A DNA stretch of 64,000 nt from Loktanella gaetbuli. GTDB lineage: Bacteria > Pseudomonadota > Alphaproteobacteria > Rhodobacterales > Rhodobacteraceae. Shown here piece after piece: positions 17,932-26,700 of this stretch (positions within the stretch are counted from its first letter, which is position 1; every line of letters starts with the position of its first letter). The notes beneath the pieces were generated by a model. The model worked only from the letters and a program-made list of their open reading frames with translations. It made no database searches and was not told where the DNA came from. Position numbers and translations under genes: made by a program. Location: NCBI RefSeq assembly GCF_020531945.1, contig NZ_JAJATZ010000004.1:248001-312000 (forward strand), in the 5' to 3' direction.

Positions 17932-18660
17932 TTAGAACGTGGCCGAACCGGGCAGCCATTCGACGATCAGGGCATTCAGCGTGCCGTCGTCCTTCATGGA
18001 CTGGATGGCGGTGTCGAATTTCGCCTTCAGCTCGCCGTCGCTTTCGCGGATGCCAAGGCCGATGCCGCCACCGATCAGGATATCCTCGCCCACGAACATC
18101 ACGTCACCTTCGGCAACCACGGGTTCCAGGAACGCCTTGTCGGCGATCACGGCATCAGCCTCGCCGTTGCGCATGGCGGCGACGGTTTCCTCGGGGGTTG
18201 CGAATTCCAGCAGGGTCGCATCCGGCATTTCAGTCGCGACATAGGACGCCTGGATCGTGCCAGCCTGCGCTGCGATCACGCCAGAGGACAAGTCACCCTC
18301 GGCCATTGCGACGAATGCGGAAGGGTCGGGCTGCGTGTAGGGATCGGAAAAGTCGATGACCTCGTCACGTTCGTCCGTGATCGACATGCCCGCGATGATG
18401 ACGTCGTAGTTGCCGGACACCAGGTTGGGGATGATGCTGTCCCAGTCGTTGGTGACCCATTCGCAGGTCAGTTCGGCGCGGGCACACAGCTCGTCGCCCA
18501 GGGCACGCTCGAACCCGTCGACTTCGCCGGCGTCGTTGAGAAAGTTGTACGGAGGATAGGCGCCTTCGGTGCCGAGACGCACGGTTTCGGCGTGTGCTTC
18601 GGCAAAGGCCATGGTGCCGGACAGGGCGAATGCGCCGGCGGCAAGGATCAGTGACTTCAT
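17932..18660 (-). CDS. Periplasmic amino-acid-binding protein (SBP family 3)
   Basis: A 242-residue binding protein with a Sec signal peptide (MKSLILAAGAFALSGTMAFAEA, cleaved near residue 20). The mature part starts with the family signature RLGTEGAYPPYNFLND, then GFERALGDELC, and shows AGMSITDERDEVIDFSDPY, characteristic of His/Lys-Arg-ornithine receptors. The start is supported by AGGAGATATCC directly upstream; an open frame 19 codons longer has no ribosome site. It delivers ligand to the two permeases downstream, and the hairpin after it suggests higher expression. Confidence 0.95.
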   Translation of the reverse strand: MKSLILAAGAFALSGTMAFAEAHAETVRLGTEGAYPPYNFLNDAGEVDGFERALGDELCARAELTCEWVTNDWDSIIPNLVSGNYDVIIAGMSITDERDEVIDFSDPYTQPDPSAFVAMAEGDLSSGVIAAQAGTIQASYVATEMPDATLLEFATPEETVAAMRNGEADAVIADKAFLEPVVAEGDVMFVGEDILIGGGIGLGIRESDGELKAKFDTAIQSMKDDGTLNALIVEWLPGSATF

Positions 18661-18694
18661 GGATATCTCCTGTTGGTGGCGACTCTGTCGGTCG

Positions 18695-18709
18695 CGTAAC
18701 GCGGTTACG
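18695..18709. promoter_or_regulatory. Inverted repeat upstream of the binding-protein gene
   Basis: CGTAAC-GCG-GTTACG is a perfect 6-bp inverted repeat about 35 bases before the binding-protein start and after the ATPase stop. It could be an operator for a separate promoter of the binding-protein gene. No regulator is adjacent. Confidence 0.3.
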
Positions 18710-18747
18710 GTATGCATATTGCCCCCAAAGACAAGAGGCGCGCTGCG

Positions 18748-19527
18748 TCAGGCGGGCATTGTCGCGGACAGAAAACCACGCAGGCGGTCCGTCTGCGGAT
18801 TGGTGAACAGATCGGCAGGGTCACCCTGTTCCTCGATCCGGCCCTGATGCAGGAACACGACGTGGTCGCTGACGTCATGGGCCATGCGCATGTCGTGGGT
18901 CACGATGATCATGGTGCGGCCTTCTTCGGCGAGGGCCTTGATCACCTTGACGACTTCTTGTTCCAGTTCGGGGTCCAGCGCGCTGGTGGGTTCGTCGAAC
19001 AGCAGCGCGCGCGGTTCCATGCACAGCGCGCGGGCGATGGCGGCGCGTTGCTGTTGGCCGCCCGAGAGCTGGGCCGGATAGGCGTCGGCCTTGTCGCCGA
19101 TGCCGACCTTGTCCAGATAGCCACGTGCGGCCTGTTCGACCTGCGCGCGGTCGCGTTTCAGCACCGTGACCGGAGCCTCCATCACGTTTTGAAGGATGGT
19201 CATATGCGCCCAGAGATTGAATTGCTGGAACACCATCGACAGATTCGTGCGGATGCGGATCATCTGCTGGTGATCGGCGGGGCGACGCGACAGGCCGCTG
19301 CCTTTCCATTTCACAGGTTCGCCGCTGAACAGGATGTCGCCCTGCTGGCTGTCCTCGAGCAGGTTGGCGCAGCGCAACAAGGTCGATTTGCCGGACCCGG
19401 ACGATCCGATCAGCGACACGACGTGACCGGCAGGGGCGGCGATGTCCACACCCTTGAGAACCTCGAGCGAGCCGTAGGATTTGTGCAGGTTGCGAATCTG
19501 GATGACGGGTGGGGGCGCTGTGTTCAT
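18748..19527 (-). CDS. Polar amino-acid ABC transporter ATPase (HisP-type)
   Basis: A 259-residue cytoplasmic ATPase with every ABC motif: Walker A GSSGSGKST, Q-loop in FQQFNLWAHMT, signature LSGGQQQR, Walker B ALLFDEPTSALD and switch His in IIVTHDM. It energises the two permeases encoded on the same strand. The start is uncertain: ATG at MNTAPP or three codons earlier (MVAMNT). Neither has a strong ribosome site, and longer readings are unlike the family. It appears to be the first gene of the cluster. Confidence 0.94.
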   Translation of the reverse strand: MNTAPPPVIQIRNLHKSYGSLEVLKGVDIAAPAGHVVSLIGSSGSGKSTLLRCANLLEDSQQGDILFSGEPVKWKGSGLSRRPADHQQMIRIRTNLSMVFQQFNLWAHMTILQNVMEAPVTVLKRDRAQVEQAARGYLDKVGIGDKADAYPAQLSGGQQQRAAIARALCMEPRALLFDEPTSALDPELEQEVVKVIKALAEEGRTMIIVTHDMRMAHDVSDHVVFLHQGRIEEQGDPADLFTNPQTDRLRGFLSATMPA

Positions 19528-19597
19528 GGCGACCATATAGGGCGCATCCGGGCCATGATTGCAAGAAGCGGTGCTGCGTTTCGCGCGCAGCGTGCTG

Positions 19598-20032
19598 TCA
19601 GCCCTGTTGTTCCAGCCGGCGTCTGGCGGCGTTGCTGTCCTGATCGGCCACACCCAGCATCGGGGCGACCATACGCATCAGGCTGTTTTCATCCTCGTCG
19701 CGTTTGCCGTCGGCCAGCACGACCTGCCACATCGCCTCGATCACGCCAAGGCGGTCCTCGTAGGCGACGGCATCCTTGATCGCGCGGGTAAACCGCACCG
19801 TATCGGGGGCCTGTTGTTCAAGCGTTTCGCATTCGGCCAGCAGGCTGGTGGCATCGTCCAGACCATAGCGCGCCTTAAGCACCTGTTTGATCTGGTCGCG
19901 TTCGACGGCGGAGTAGTCGTCATCGGCGCGGGCGATGCGCACCAGCAGTGCGCCCAGGGCCAGACGCGCGTCGGCGTCGGCTGCGGGGGCAGGGTTGGTG
20001 GCGGTGAGGCGGGCAAGAAGATCAGCAAACAT
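19598..20032 (-). CDS. TerB-family protein
   Basis: A 144-residue all-helical acidic protein. The pattern LALGALLVRIARADDDYSAVERDQI, followed by a second ...VVLADGKRDEDENSLMRMVA repeat, is that of the TerB (tellurite-resistance B) metal-binding domain, where paired acidic helices bind cations. Single-domain TerB proteins are common in Rhodobacterales and are not proof of tellurite resistance; no other ter gene is nearby. Its function is unknown. Confidence 0.75.
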   Translation of the reverse strand: MFADLLARLTATNPAPAADADARLALGALLVRIARADDDYSAVERDQIKQVLKARYGLDDATSLLAECETLEQQAPDTVRFTRAIKDAVAYEDRLGVIEAMWQVVLADGKRDEDENSLMRMVAPMLGVADQDSNAARRRLEQQG

Positions 20033-20068
20033 GGAATGGATATAGGGCTTGTCGTGGAAATGGGAAAG

Positions 20069-20851
20069 TCACGGTTGCGCGCACAGGGTGGCAAACTTGT
20101 CCGACAGCCAGTTTGCCTGATCCACAAAACCGTAGGGCGGGTTCACCACGAACAACCCCGAGCCGGTCATTCCGTGGCCGGGCCGCGCGGGTGGAAAGGC
20201 GACCGTATGCGATATCGCATCGGGGAACTGGCGGTGCAGCTGACGGACCATCGGGCGGTGCGGCGCGCCTTCGAGCACGGGAAACCACAGGACCAGCACG
20301 CCGACGGCCCATTTGCGGTGCAGCTTGGCCATGAAATCTGGCACGGTTTCGTAGTCGGATTTGATTTCCCACGATGGATCGCACAACAGCAGGCCACGGC
20401 GCGGATCGGGCGGGCAGCGCGACAAGGCCCCGGCGTATCCGTCGGTCTGGGATACAGTGACACCGGGCAAGGCCGCGCGCAGGGCCTCTACCTCGGCGGG
20501 GTGCAATTCGGACAGGGCGATGCTGTCCTCGAACCGCAAAAGGTCCATCGCGATCTGCGGGCTGCCGGGATAGGCCTGCGGCCCGTGGCGGTCGCGCGTG
20601 GCACGCAATGCGCGCATGTAGGGATGATCGGCGGGAAACCACCGATCGGCCAAGGCGATGCCGCGCGCGGCCTCGCCGGTTTTCAGCGCCTCGGGACCGG
20701 ACAGGTCATAGAGCGCGCGACCCGCGTGGGTTTCCATATAACTGAGGGGTTTTGGTTTGGCGGTCATGTAGTCCAGCATCCACGCGAGCATCGCGTGTTT
20801 ATGCACATCGGCCATATTTCCGGCGTGGTAGCTATGTTGATAGGACAGCAT
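20069..20851 (-). CDS. rlmJ: 23S rRNA (adenine(2030)-N6)-methyltransferase
   Basis: A 260-residue SAM-dependent methylase that modifies A2030 of 23S rRNA. The N-terminus (MLSYQHSYHAGNMADVHKH) is diagnostic for RlmJ. The catalytic motif is DPSWE, a conservative variant of the DPPYE loop, and a later NPPYGF also appears. It lies alone between the TerB-like gene and the divergent MipA-like gene. It is a housekeeping RNA-modification gene, not a DNA restriction methylase. Confidence 0.95.
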   Translation of the reverse strand: MLSYQHSYHAGNMADVHKHAMLAWMLDYMTAKPKPLSYMETHAGRALYDLSGPEALKTGEAARGIALADRWFPADHPYMRALRATRDRHGPQAYPGSPQIAMDLLRFEDSIALSELHPAEVEALRAALPGVTVSQTDGYAGALSRCPPDPRRGLLLCDPSWEIKSDYETVPDFMAKLHRKWAVGVLVLWFPVLEGAPHRPMVRQLHRQFPDAISHTVAFPPARPGHGMTGSGLFVVNPPYGFVDQANWLSDKFATLCAQP

Positions 20852-20960
20852 CGGCTTCTCCGCTTTGCGAGGTGGTTATGCGGGGGGACGTACACTTGCA
20901 AGGGCGGGGCCATACGCTAGGGTATCCGCAACGATCATCCCCGCTTAGAAAGTCATCCCC

Positions 20961-21725
20961 ATGTCCTATTCCATTCGATTTCTCGCCACTGCCGCCCTGG
21001 TCGGTCTGGCCAGCGGTGCCGCCGCGCAAAACACCGTGACCCTGGGCGTCGGCCCGCAAAGCGCACCCGCCTATTTCGGCAGCGACGAAACAGAAGTCGG
21101 TGCAACGGGCAGTTTTTCGGTGCAGGAACTGAACTTTGGCCCGCTGCGGTCGGGCGGCAGCGAGGGCGGCACGGCGACCGGGTTCGGCTATGGCGGGTCA
21201 TTCCGTTATATCGGTGCGCGTGATGCCGCGGACTATGACGAGTTGGCGGGCCTCAACGATCTGGATCAGGTCGTCGAACTGGGCGGTTCGGTGAGCTATG
21301 CCATCGAGATGGCCGAGGTGTTTGCCCAGGTCCGTTTCGGTGTCGTGGGCCATTCGTCGCTGGTGGCGGATCTGGGTGGCAACCTGATCGCACGCCCCAA
21401 CGACCAGCTGACGCTGAAGGTCGGACCGCGCCTGTTTTTCGGTGATGACGATTATGCCAACCGCTATTTCGGCGTGACCGCACAAGAGGCTGCGGCGAAT
21501 GCGGCGGCGGGCGGCACCCTGACGGCTTATGATGCGCAGGGCGGTCTGTTGTCGCGCGGGATCGAGGCATCGGCGGCCTATGCGTTCAATCAGGACTGGG
21601 GCGTGACGGCGACGGTCCGCTATGACGAATATACGGGTGATGCGGAAAACAGCCCCATCGTGGTCCAAGGCAGCGACACGGCGACGACGGCCAGCCTGGT
21701 GGTCACGCGGCGCATCAGTTTCTGA
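20961..21725 (+). CDS. MipA/OmpV-family outer-membrane protein
   Basis: A 254-residue precursor with a signal peptide ending SGAAAQ (cleavage near residue 22). The mature part is an aromatic/Gly-rich beta-barrel that ends with a C-terminal Phe (VTRRISF), as required for outer-membrane insertion. The opening TLGVGPQSAPAYFGSDE is the MipA/OmpV family signature. Family members scaffold murein enzymes or act as porin-like proteins; the specific role here is unknown. A hairpin follows the gene. Confidence 0.85.
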   Translation: MSYSIRFLATAALVGLASGAAAQNTVTLGVGPQSAPAYFGSDETEVGATGSFSVQELNFGPLRSGGSEGGTATGFGYGGSFRYIGARDAADYDELAGLNDLDQVVELGGSVSYAIEMAEVFAQVRFGVVGHSSLVADLGGNLIARPNDQLTLKVGPRLFFGDDDYANRYFGVTAQEAAANAAAGGTLTAYDAQGGLLSRGIEASAAYAFNQDWGVTATVRYDEYTGDAENSPIVVQGSDTATTASLVVTRRISF

Positions 21726-21739
21726 TTGCTGTCGCGGCA

Positions 21740-21767
21740 CCGCCCTGGCCATGACCGGTCAGGGCGG
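21740..21767 (+). terminator. Hairpin after the MipA-like gene
   Basis: CCGCCCTG and CAGGGCGG form an 8-bp stem with a 12-base loop, 14 bases after the stop. No T-tract follows, so this is a candidate terminator or 3' stabiliser only. Confidence 0.4.
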
Positions 21768-21795
21768 CGCAGGGCCGATATATGTCGATGTCGTG

Positions 21796-21815
21796 ATGTT
21801 TCGCTTGCGAAACAT
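21796..21815. promoter_or_regulatory. 20-bp inverted repeat in an AT-rich promoter region
   Basis: ATGTTTCGC-TT-GCGAAACAT is a perfect 9-bp inverted repeat. An unusually AT-rich stretch with -10-like words (ATATTATGTAAAAT) follows. It lies about 170 bases before the Ca/Na antiporter start, so it may be an operator for that gene. It could equally be the end of the upstream transcript. Confidence 0.4.
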
Positions 21816-21988
21816 ATTATGTAAAATCAACGCGTTACATTAATTACTCGTTAACTTCTGCGTCCGCAGGTCCGAGCCTTCGCAGGGCCGGGTTTTGCCT
21901 GAAAATTATTTCGGGGCGGGGGGTGTGCCGCGTCATTTGCATGCCCATTTGCGCTGTGGGCAGGCTGTATGCCCGAGGGGAGTTTCAA

Positions 21989-22906
21989 TTGGATTACATC
22001 CTGATTGCCGCCGGTCTGATCGGACTGTTTCTGGGCGGCGATGCTTTGGTGCGCGGCAGTGTCGGCATCGCGCGGCGCATGGCGATATCGCCTTTGTTGA
22101 TTGGTTTGACGGTTGTGGGGTTCGGGACATCGACCCCGGAATTGCTGGTGTCGGTACAGGCGGCACTGGGCGGCGTGCCCGATATCGCGCTGGGCAATGT
22201 CATCGGGTCAAACATCGCCAACATCCTGCTGATCGGCGGTCTGACCGCACTTGTCTGGCCGATCCGCGTATCAGGTGCCACGCTGCGCCGGGACCTGTCG
22301 GTCATGGTGTTGGCGGCAGCCGTTCTGTTGCCGATTTTTCTGACGGGTGCCGTCGGGCGCCTGTCGGGGGTCGCACTGCTGCTGGCCTTGGTGGGCTATC
22401 TGGTCTGGGCCTATCTGCGCCCCGGCGACGCCGTGGCAGAGGATCATGACGCCAGCCCGTCGCCCGCGGTCTTGGTTTCACTTGGCTGGGTGCTGGTCGG
22501 TCTGGTCGCGCTGATGTTCGGGGCGCGGTTTCTGGTCGATGGGGCCACGGAAATCGCACGGGGTTTTGGCGTGTCAGAGGCGTTCATTGGCCTGACGATC
22601 GTGGCGGTGGGTACGTCGCTGCCGGAACTTGCGACCTCGGTCACGGCGGCGCTGCGTCGTCAGTCCGAAATTGCAATCGGGAATATCGTAGGATCCAACG
22701 TTTTCAACGTTCTGGGTATTCTGGGGGTGACGGCCATCATCACACCGATCCCGGTGGCCCCGCGATTCGCAAGCTTTGACCTGCCGATGATGCTTGCGGC
22801 GTCGGTGGTGCTGGCGGTGCTGTTGCTGACGCGGCCCGTGATCGGGCGGGGCGTCGGCTGCTGCCTGCTGATTGCCTACGCAGGGTACGTCTGGCTGGCC
22901 CAGTAA
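21989..22906 (+). CDS. Calcium/sodium antiporter (CaCA, YrbG-type)
   Basis: A 305-residue membrane exchanger built of two homologous halves, each with an alpha-repeat: GFGTSTPELLVS with GNVIGSNIANILL in the first, and AVGTSLPELATS with GNIVGSNVFNVLG in the second. These are the cation-binding repeats of the CaCA family, giving an inner-membrane antiporter. The TTG start was chosen because GAGGGGAG lies seven bases upstream and the next residues begin the first helix. The ATG 22 codons upstream would add an unlikely Cys-rich leader. Confidence 0.92.
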   Translation: MDYILIAAGLIGLFLGGDALVRGSVGIARRMAISPLLIGLTVVGFGTSTPELLVSVQAALGGVPDIALGNVIGSNIANILLIGGLTALVWPIRVSGATLRRDLSVMVLAAAVLLPIFLTGAVGRLSGVALLLALVGYLVWAYLRPGDAVAEDHDASPSPAVLVSLGWVLVGLVALMFGARFLVDGATEIARGFGVSEAFIGLTIVAVGTSLPELATSVTAALRRQSEIAIGNIVGSNVFNVLGILGVTAIITPIPVAPRFASFDLPMMLAASVVLAVLLLTRPVIGRGVGCCLLIAYAGYVWLAQ

Positions 22907-22915
22907 TACGTGTCC

Positions 22916-22940
22916 CGGCCCCGCGATTGCTGCGGGGCCG
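22916..22940. terminator. Hairpin between convergent antiporter and pyrG genes
   Basis: CGGCCCCGC and GCGGGGCCG form a perfect 9-bp stem with a 7-base loop in the 47-base convergent gap. It is GC-rich without a T-tract and probably ends transcripts from both sides. Confidence 0.55.
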
Positions 22941-22953
22941 TGGCGCGGTCTGT

Positions 22954-24597
22954 TCAGACCAGACGAGAGTTTTCGACGGCGGCGCGCACGAAATCCTTGA
23001 ACAGCGGATGCGGTGCAAAGGGTTTTGATTTCAGTTCGGGATGGAATTGCACCCCGATGAACCAGGGGTGGTCGGTCCATTCCACGATCTCGGGCAGTTT
23101 GCCGTCCGGCGACATGCCCGAAAAGCAAAGTCCCTTTTCCTCGAGCTGGGCGCGATACTTGATATCCACCTCATAGCGATGACGGTGGCGTTCCTCGATC
23201 GCGGTGGTGCCATAGATCTGCGCGACATGGCTGCCTTCGGTCAGGGTGGCGTCGTAGGCACCCAGACGCATGGTGCCGCCCTTGTCGTCGTCCGCCTTGC
23301 GGGCGACGGTGTGATTGCCCTGCACCCATTCCTTGAGGTGGTAGACGACCGGCTCGAACCGGCGGCTGCCGGATTCGTGGTCGAATTCCTCTGATCCGGC
23401 GGTGGTCAGGCCGGCAACATTGCGGGCGGCCTCGATTACGGCCATTTGCATGCCAAGGCAGATACCCAAGTATGGCACGCCTTTTTCGCGGGCGAACTGG
23501 GCGGCCTTGATCTTACCCTCTGTCCCGCGTTCACCAAATCCGCCGGGCACCAGGATCGCGTTGAATTGTTCCAGATGCGGGGCGGCGTCCTCTCGGTCAA
23601 AGAGTTCGGCGTCGACCCATTCGACGTTGACCTTGACCCGGTTGGCCATGCCACCGTGGGTCAGCGCCTCCTTGATGGATTTGTAGGCGTCTTCGAGCTG
23701 GACGTATTTGCCGACGATGGCGACGGTCACCTCGCCTTCGGGATTATGGATGCGGTCCTGAACATCGTGCCAGACATCCAGTTTCGGCTGGGGGGCAGGG
23801 CTGATGCCGAATGCGTCCAGCACGGCCTGATCCAGACCCTGCGCGTGGTAGGACAGGGGGGCCTCGTAGATCGAATTCAGATCGTAGGCTGCGACCACGC
23901 ATTCCTTGCGGACGTTGCAGAACAGCGCAATTTTCTCGCGCTCGCGTTCGGGGATCGGGTGTTCCGACCGGCAGACCAGCACGTCGGGGGCAATGCCGAT
24001 GGATTGCAATTCCTTGACGCTGTGCTGGGTTGGTTTCGTTTTCAGCTCACCGCTTGCAGCCAGATAGGGCAGCAGGGTCAGGTGCATGAAAATGCATTCG
24101 CCGCGCGGTTTGTCGTGGGAAAACTGGCGGATCGCCTCGAAAAAGGGCAGGCCCTCGATATCGCCGACGGTGCCGCCGATCTCGCACAGCATGAAATCAA
24201 CCTCGTCGTCGCCGACCTTGAGGAAATCCTTGATCTCGTTCGTGACGTGGGGAACGACCTGGATGGTTTTGCCCAGATAGTCGCCGCGCCGTTCCTTTTC
24301 CAGCACGGTTGAATAGACCCGGCCTGACGACACGGAATCGGTCATGCGGGCGGGGACACCAGTGAATCGTTCATAGTGGCCCAGGTCCAGATCGGTTTCC
24401 GCGCCATCGTCCGTGACGAAAACCTCGCCATGTTCAAAGGGCGACATCGTGCCGGGATCGACGTTCAGGTAGGGGTCCAGCTTGCGCAGGCGGACCGTAT
24501 AGCCCCGCGCCTGCAGCAACGCGCCCAATGCGGCAGAGGCCAGGCCCTTGCCCAAGGATGAGACCACACCGCCGGTGATGAAAATATAGCGTGCCAA
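22954..24597 (-). CDS. pyrG: CTP synthase
   Basis: Converts UTP and glutamine to CTP. The 547 residues are standard. An N-terminal amidoligase domain begins ARYIFITGGVVSSLGKG (P-loop-like). The C-terminal class I glutaminase domain has its Cys in YLGICLGMQMA and a His-x-Glu in GVQFHPELKS. TTG is taken as the start because it falls exactly at the conserved N-terminus. The upstream in-frame ATG would add 36 residues absent from the family. secG lies upstream on the same strand, after a gap of about 160 bases. Confidence 0.97.
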   Translation of the reverse strand: MARYIFITGGVVSSLGKGLASAALGALLQARGYTVRLRKLDPYLNVDPGTMSPFEHGEVFVTDDGAETDLDLGHYERFTGVPARMTDSVSSGRVYSTVLEKERRGDYLGKTIQVVPHVTNEIKDFLKVGDDEVDFMLCEIGGTVGDIEGLPFFEAIRQFSHDKPRGECIFMHLTLLPYLAASGELKTKPTQHSVKELQSIGIAPDVLVCRSEHPIPEREREKIALFCNVRKECVVAAYDLNSIYEAPLSYHAQGLDQAVLDAFGISPAPQPKLDVWHDVQDRIHNPEGEVTVAIVGKYVQLEDAYKSIKEALTHGGMANRVKVNVEWVDAELFDREDAAPHLEQFNAILVPGGFGERGTEGKIKAAQFAREKGVPYLGICLGMQMAVIEAARNVAGLTTAGSEEFDHESGSRRFEPVVYHLKEWVQGNHTVARKADDDKGGTMRLGAYDATLTEGSHVAQIYGTTAIEERHRHRYEVDIKYRAQLEEKGLCFSGMSPDGKLPEIVEWTDHPWFIGVQFHPELKSKPFAPHPLFKDFVRAAVENSRLV

Positions 24598-24756
24598 GTG
24601 AGGGCCCCCGTGTGTCGCGTTTCTGGTCGGACGGCGTGCAAATACGCCCTGCCACGGGATTAAATGATAGCCTGAAACGGCCAGTGCCTGCAACCCGTGA
24701 CGCAATATGATGGTGACGCGCCGCGTGGCGCGCCAAGATGCTGTGATGTCAGTCGT

Positions 24757-25116
24757 TTAGTTGCCCGAGGGCACCAGCGCGTCGTCACCCACAGTCGGCG
24801 GCAGCAGGCTGTCGCCATCGGCAGGCAGTGCGGGCGTGGCAGGTGTCGGGTTCGGCGCGTCGATCAGGCGGTCCACCACAGAGGACCCGGCCGCATTTTC
24901 CGCAGCGATGATCGTCAGCGCGATGGACGTTGCGATGAATGCCAGCGCCAGACCCCAAGTCACCTTGCCCATGGCGGTCGCGGGCGGGCGGCTGCCGGTG
25001 GCACCACCGCCACCACCGCCGATTCCCAGACCCCCGCCTTCGGACCGTTGCAACAGAACGGTGCCGATCAGCGTCAGCGCAAGGATCAGGTGGATGACGA
25101 GAACGACGTTTTCCAT
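24757..25116 (-). CDS. secG: Preprotein translocase subunit SecG
   Basis: A 119-residue inner-membrane protein with two helices: MENVVLVIHLILALTLIGTVLLQ, and a second from about residue 52. They are separated by the hallmark glycine-rich loop (RSEGGGLGIGGGGGG), the SecG signature. It assists the SecYE channel. The acidic/Pro-rich C-terminal tail of about 40 residues is longer than in E. coli but usual for alphaproteobacteria. It is divergent from purA across 288 bases in which I see no further gene. Confidence 0.95.
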   Translation of the reverse strand: MENVVLVIHLILALTLIGTVLLQRSEGGGLGIGGGGGGATGSRPPATAMGKVTWGLALAFIATSIALTIIAAENAAGSSVVDRLIDAPNPTPATPALPADGDSLLPPTVGDDALVPSGN

Positions 25117-25404
25117 GGTGGGCGGGCCTGCGGGTTAATTTGGTTCGGGGGTAACTAGGACGTTGTGACCCTTGCCGCAAGGGGCATTGACCGGCGCGGG
25201 GGGCAAACCTGCCGTCGCAGGTTGGGCGTGTCATGGCCGATTTGCCACGGACAGGGCAATCGCGGGACCTGACTGGCGGAGTTGGCCGTGCCGCAATGCG
25301 GCTGGTTTCGCACTCTGGCAAGGCAGGCGACGTTTTTCGGTTTCAGACCGGTGCCGTCATGGATATAGCGGACGGCGGAATTTCCGGGTTTAAGGACGTA
25401 AGTC

Positions 25405-26700
25405 ATGGCAAATGTGGTCGTTGTAGGTGCCCAGTGGGGTGACGAAGGCAAAGGCAAGATCGTCGACTGGCTGAGCGAGCGTGCCGATGTCATCGCACGC
25501 TTTCAGGGCGGTCATAACGCGGGCCATACGCTGGTGATCGACGGTGCGGTCTACAAGCTGCACGCGCTGCCCAGCGGCGTCGTGCGCGGCGGCAAGCTGT
25601 CGGTGATCGGCAACGGCGTGGTGCTGGACCCCTGGCATCTGCTGAAAGAAATCGAAGGCCTGCGCGGTCAGGGCGTCGAGATCACGCCGGAAACGCTGAT
25701 GATCGCGGAAAACACGCCGCTGATCCTGCCGTTCCACGGTGAATTGGATCGCGCGCGCGAAGGTCAGGCCAACGTCGCCAAGATCGGCACGACCGGGCGC
25801 GGTATTGGCCCGGCTTATGAGGACAAGGTCGGGCGGCGCGTGATCCGCGTGGCGGACCTGGCCGATGATGCAACGCTGGAACTGCGCGTGGACCGCGCGC
25901 TGGTCCATCATGATGCGCTGCGCCGCGGGCTGGGGCTGGACCCCATCGACCGTGATGCACTGCTGGCGCAACTGCGCGAGATTGCGCCGGGGATTCTGGA
26001 ATACGCAGCCCCCGTCTGGAAGGTGCTGAACGACAAGCGCAAAGAGGGCAAACGCATCCTGTTCGAGGGTGCGCAGGGCGCACTGCTGGATATCGATTTC
26101 GGCACCTATCCTTATGTGACCTCATCCAACGTGATCGCAGGACAGGCCGCGACGGGCACCGGTGTGGGACCGGGCGCGATCGATTTCGTGCTGGGGATCG
26201 TCAAGGCCTACACGACCCGCGTGGGTGAGGGACCGTTCCCGACCGAGCTGCACGACGAAGACGGTCAGATGCTGGGCGAGCGAGGCCATGAATTCGGCAC
26301 GACCACGGGCCGCAAACGGCGGTGCGGCTGGTTTGACGCAGCGCTTGTCCGGCAAACCTGTGCTACATCCGGTGTGTCGGGGATTTCCCTGACGAAACTG
26401 GACGTGCTGGACGGGTTCGAGACATTGAAGATTTGCACAGGCTACACATTGGACGGCAAGGCGCTGGATTATTTGCCGACGGCAGCGGACCAGCAGGCGC
26501 GTTGCGTTCCGATCTATGAGGAAATGCCGGGCTGGTCGGAATCGACCGAAGGGGCGCGATCCTGGAACGATTTGCCCGCGCAGGCGATCAAATATGTGCG
26601 CCGGATCGAGGAACTGATCGATTGTCCGGTCGCGCTCGTGTCCACCTCGCCCGAGCGCGAGGACACGATCCTTGTCACCGATCCGTTCGCCGCGCGATGA
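25405..26700 (+). CDS. purA: Adenylosuccinate synthase
   Basis: Joins IMP and aspartate with GTP in the first step to AMP. The 431-residue protein has the GTP-binding loop GAQWGDEGKGKIVDW at the N-terminus, the IMP-site segment NAGHTLV, the GTTGRGIGPAYEDK motif and the TTGRKRRCGWFD signature. AAGGACG precedes the ATG. Its stop overlaps the ATG of the DUF2842 gene (ATGA), coupling the two. Confidence 0.98.
   Translation: MANVVVVGAQWGDEGKGKIVDWLSERADVIARFQGGHNAGHTLVIDGAVYKLHALPSGVVRGGKLSVIGNGVVLDPWHLLKEIEGLRGQGVEITPETLMIAENTPLILPFHGELDRAREGQANVAKIGTTGRGIGPAYEDKVGRRVIRVADLADDATLELRVDRALVHHDALRRGLGLDPIDRDALLAQLREIAPGILEYAAPVWKVLNDKRKEGKRILFEGAQGALLDIDFGTYPYVTSSNVIAGQAATGTGVGPGAIDFVLGIVKAYTTRVGEGPFPTELHDEDGQMLGERGHEFGTTTGRKRRCGWFDAALVRQTCATSGVSGISLTKLDVLDGFETLKICTGYTLDGKALDYLPTAADQQARCVPIYEEMPGWSESTEGARSWNDLPAQAIKYVRRIEELIDCPVALVSTSPEREDTILVTDPFAAR

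Noticed and set aside
19598..20032. Tellurite resistance operon
   Set aside because: Only one TerB-like domain protein is present; no terC, terD, terZ or related gene is nearby.
20069..20851. DNA methyltransferase of a restriction system
   Set aside because: The N-terminal HAGNMADVHKH signature identifies the rRNA methylase RlmJ and no restriction gene is adjacent.
19559..20920. 453-codon plus-strand frame across TerB-like and rlmJ genes
   Set aside because: It crosses two genes and an intergenic gap; the minus-strand products are recognised families.
25233..25442. 69-codon frame before purA
   Set aside because: It overlaps the purA start in another frame, has no ribosome site and no recognisable features.
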